Below are positions 63,592-64,000 of a DNA stretch of 64,000 bases, in pieces. Position 1 is the first letter of the stretch, and the number at the start of each line of letters is the position of its first letter. Source of the DNA: Argopecten irradians (taxonomy: Eukaryota; Mollusca; Bivalvia; Pectinida; Pectinidae). Location: the NCBI RefSeq assembly GCF_041381155.1, contig NC_091138.1:32543604-32607603 (forward strand), written 5' to 3'. Made by a program: the position numbers and the translations under genes. The notes under the pieces were generated by a model. That model was given only the letters and a program-made list of their open reading frames with translations, was not told where the DNA came from and searched no databases.

Positions 63592-64000
63592 GTATGTCAA
63601 GAAAGGAAAATCTTACTGTCCTTATAAGAAGTTACTCTGGTTCTGTTACTGGAGATCTTTACCCACTTCGTTGTTGTGACCTTTGGCAAGACCCATAGTG
63701 TTCCTACACATGCCACTGGATTCCTATGTGTCGTAACTCTTTGTGGAGATTTCACATCAGAATGAAGCTTAATTTCAATCCAGTGAATTAACATCATCTG
63801 ATGCACATGTATAAAGTTATATTCTTACTCTGTCTTTATAAACTACAATTTGTATATGTTTCTTGTTAAACATCTATATTTTATGTATGCTTGTGTTTTC
63901 CTTTATAAACGGACTATCTCTACATGTATATCATGTAATGATTTGTTTCTCATATCATACCTCACTTGATTTATTACAATGCTGATACCAGACCGAAAGT

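Noticed and set aside
63970-64000. Possible next dynein exon at the window end
   Set aside because: An AG precedes ACCGAAAGT, but the bases do not match the expected linker residues that follow the exon ending at 63591.

Overview
This is animal nuclear DNA: intron-rich genes with GT/AG splice sites, AT-rich introns, many inverted-repeat transposons and several large tandem arrays. Repeat families that I recall from bivalve genomes, together with an opsin and a ciliary dynein gene, point to a mollusc, most likely a bivalve such as a scallop. That placement is inference.

Layout. (1) 1-968: the 3' end of an opsin gene on +, of which only the last coding exon is inside the window. (2) 2.4-3.9 kb: an 83-bp tandem array interrupted by a fold-back insertion. 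(3) 5.35-25.19 kb: one uninterrupted satellite of about 335 copies of a 59-bp unit, nearly a third of the window, with local higher-order structure and a diverged right edge. (4) 26.7-28.9 kb, minus: a two-exon gene for a secreted PAN/sushi/C-type-lectin-like protein. Its only recognised intron consists almost wholly of one 1.3-kb terminal-inverted-repeat transposon. (5) 30.1-33.4 kb: a SINE-like piece and a decayed, repeat-associated coding element invaded by a TTAA-flanked MITE. (6) 34.0-38.3 kb: a 47-bp array, a 0.8-kb interspersed repeat, a small MITE and short tandem repeats. (7) 39.9-53.2 kb, minus: the complete mitochondrial phosphatidylglycerophosphate synthase gene PGS1, rebuilt here as nine coding exons (511 codons). 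Exons 2 and 3 lie in a 1.55-kb tandem duplication, and the introns carry MITEs and three tandem arrays. (8) 53.2-53.6 kb: a 390-bp head-to-head intergenic region. (9) 53.57 kb to the window end, plus: the first 17 coding exons (1371 residues) of an outer-arm axonemal dynein heavy chain of the DNAH17/9/11 class.

The genes do not form one pathway. The shared PGS1/DNAH promoter region is the only clear arrangement linking two of them. The most striking observations are the transposon-built intron in the lectin-like gene, the tandem duplication of a PGS1 exon pair whose joint inclusion would break the frame, and the satellite with dimer, tetramer and decamer higher-order patches.

Exon models come from reading splice sites, phases and remembered protein families by eye. 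No alignment or database search was run.
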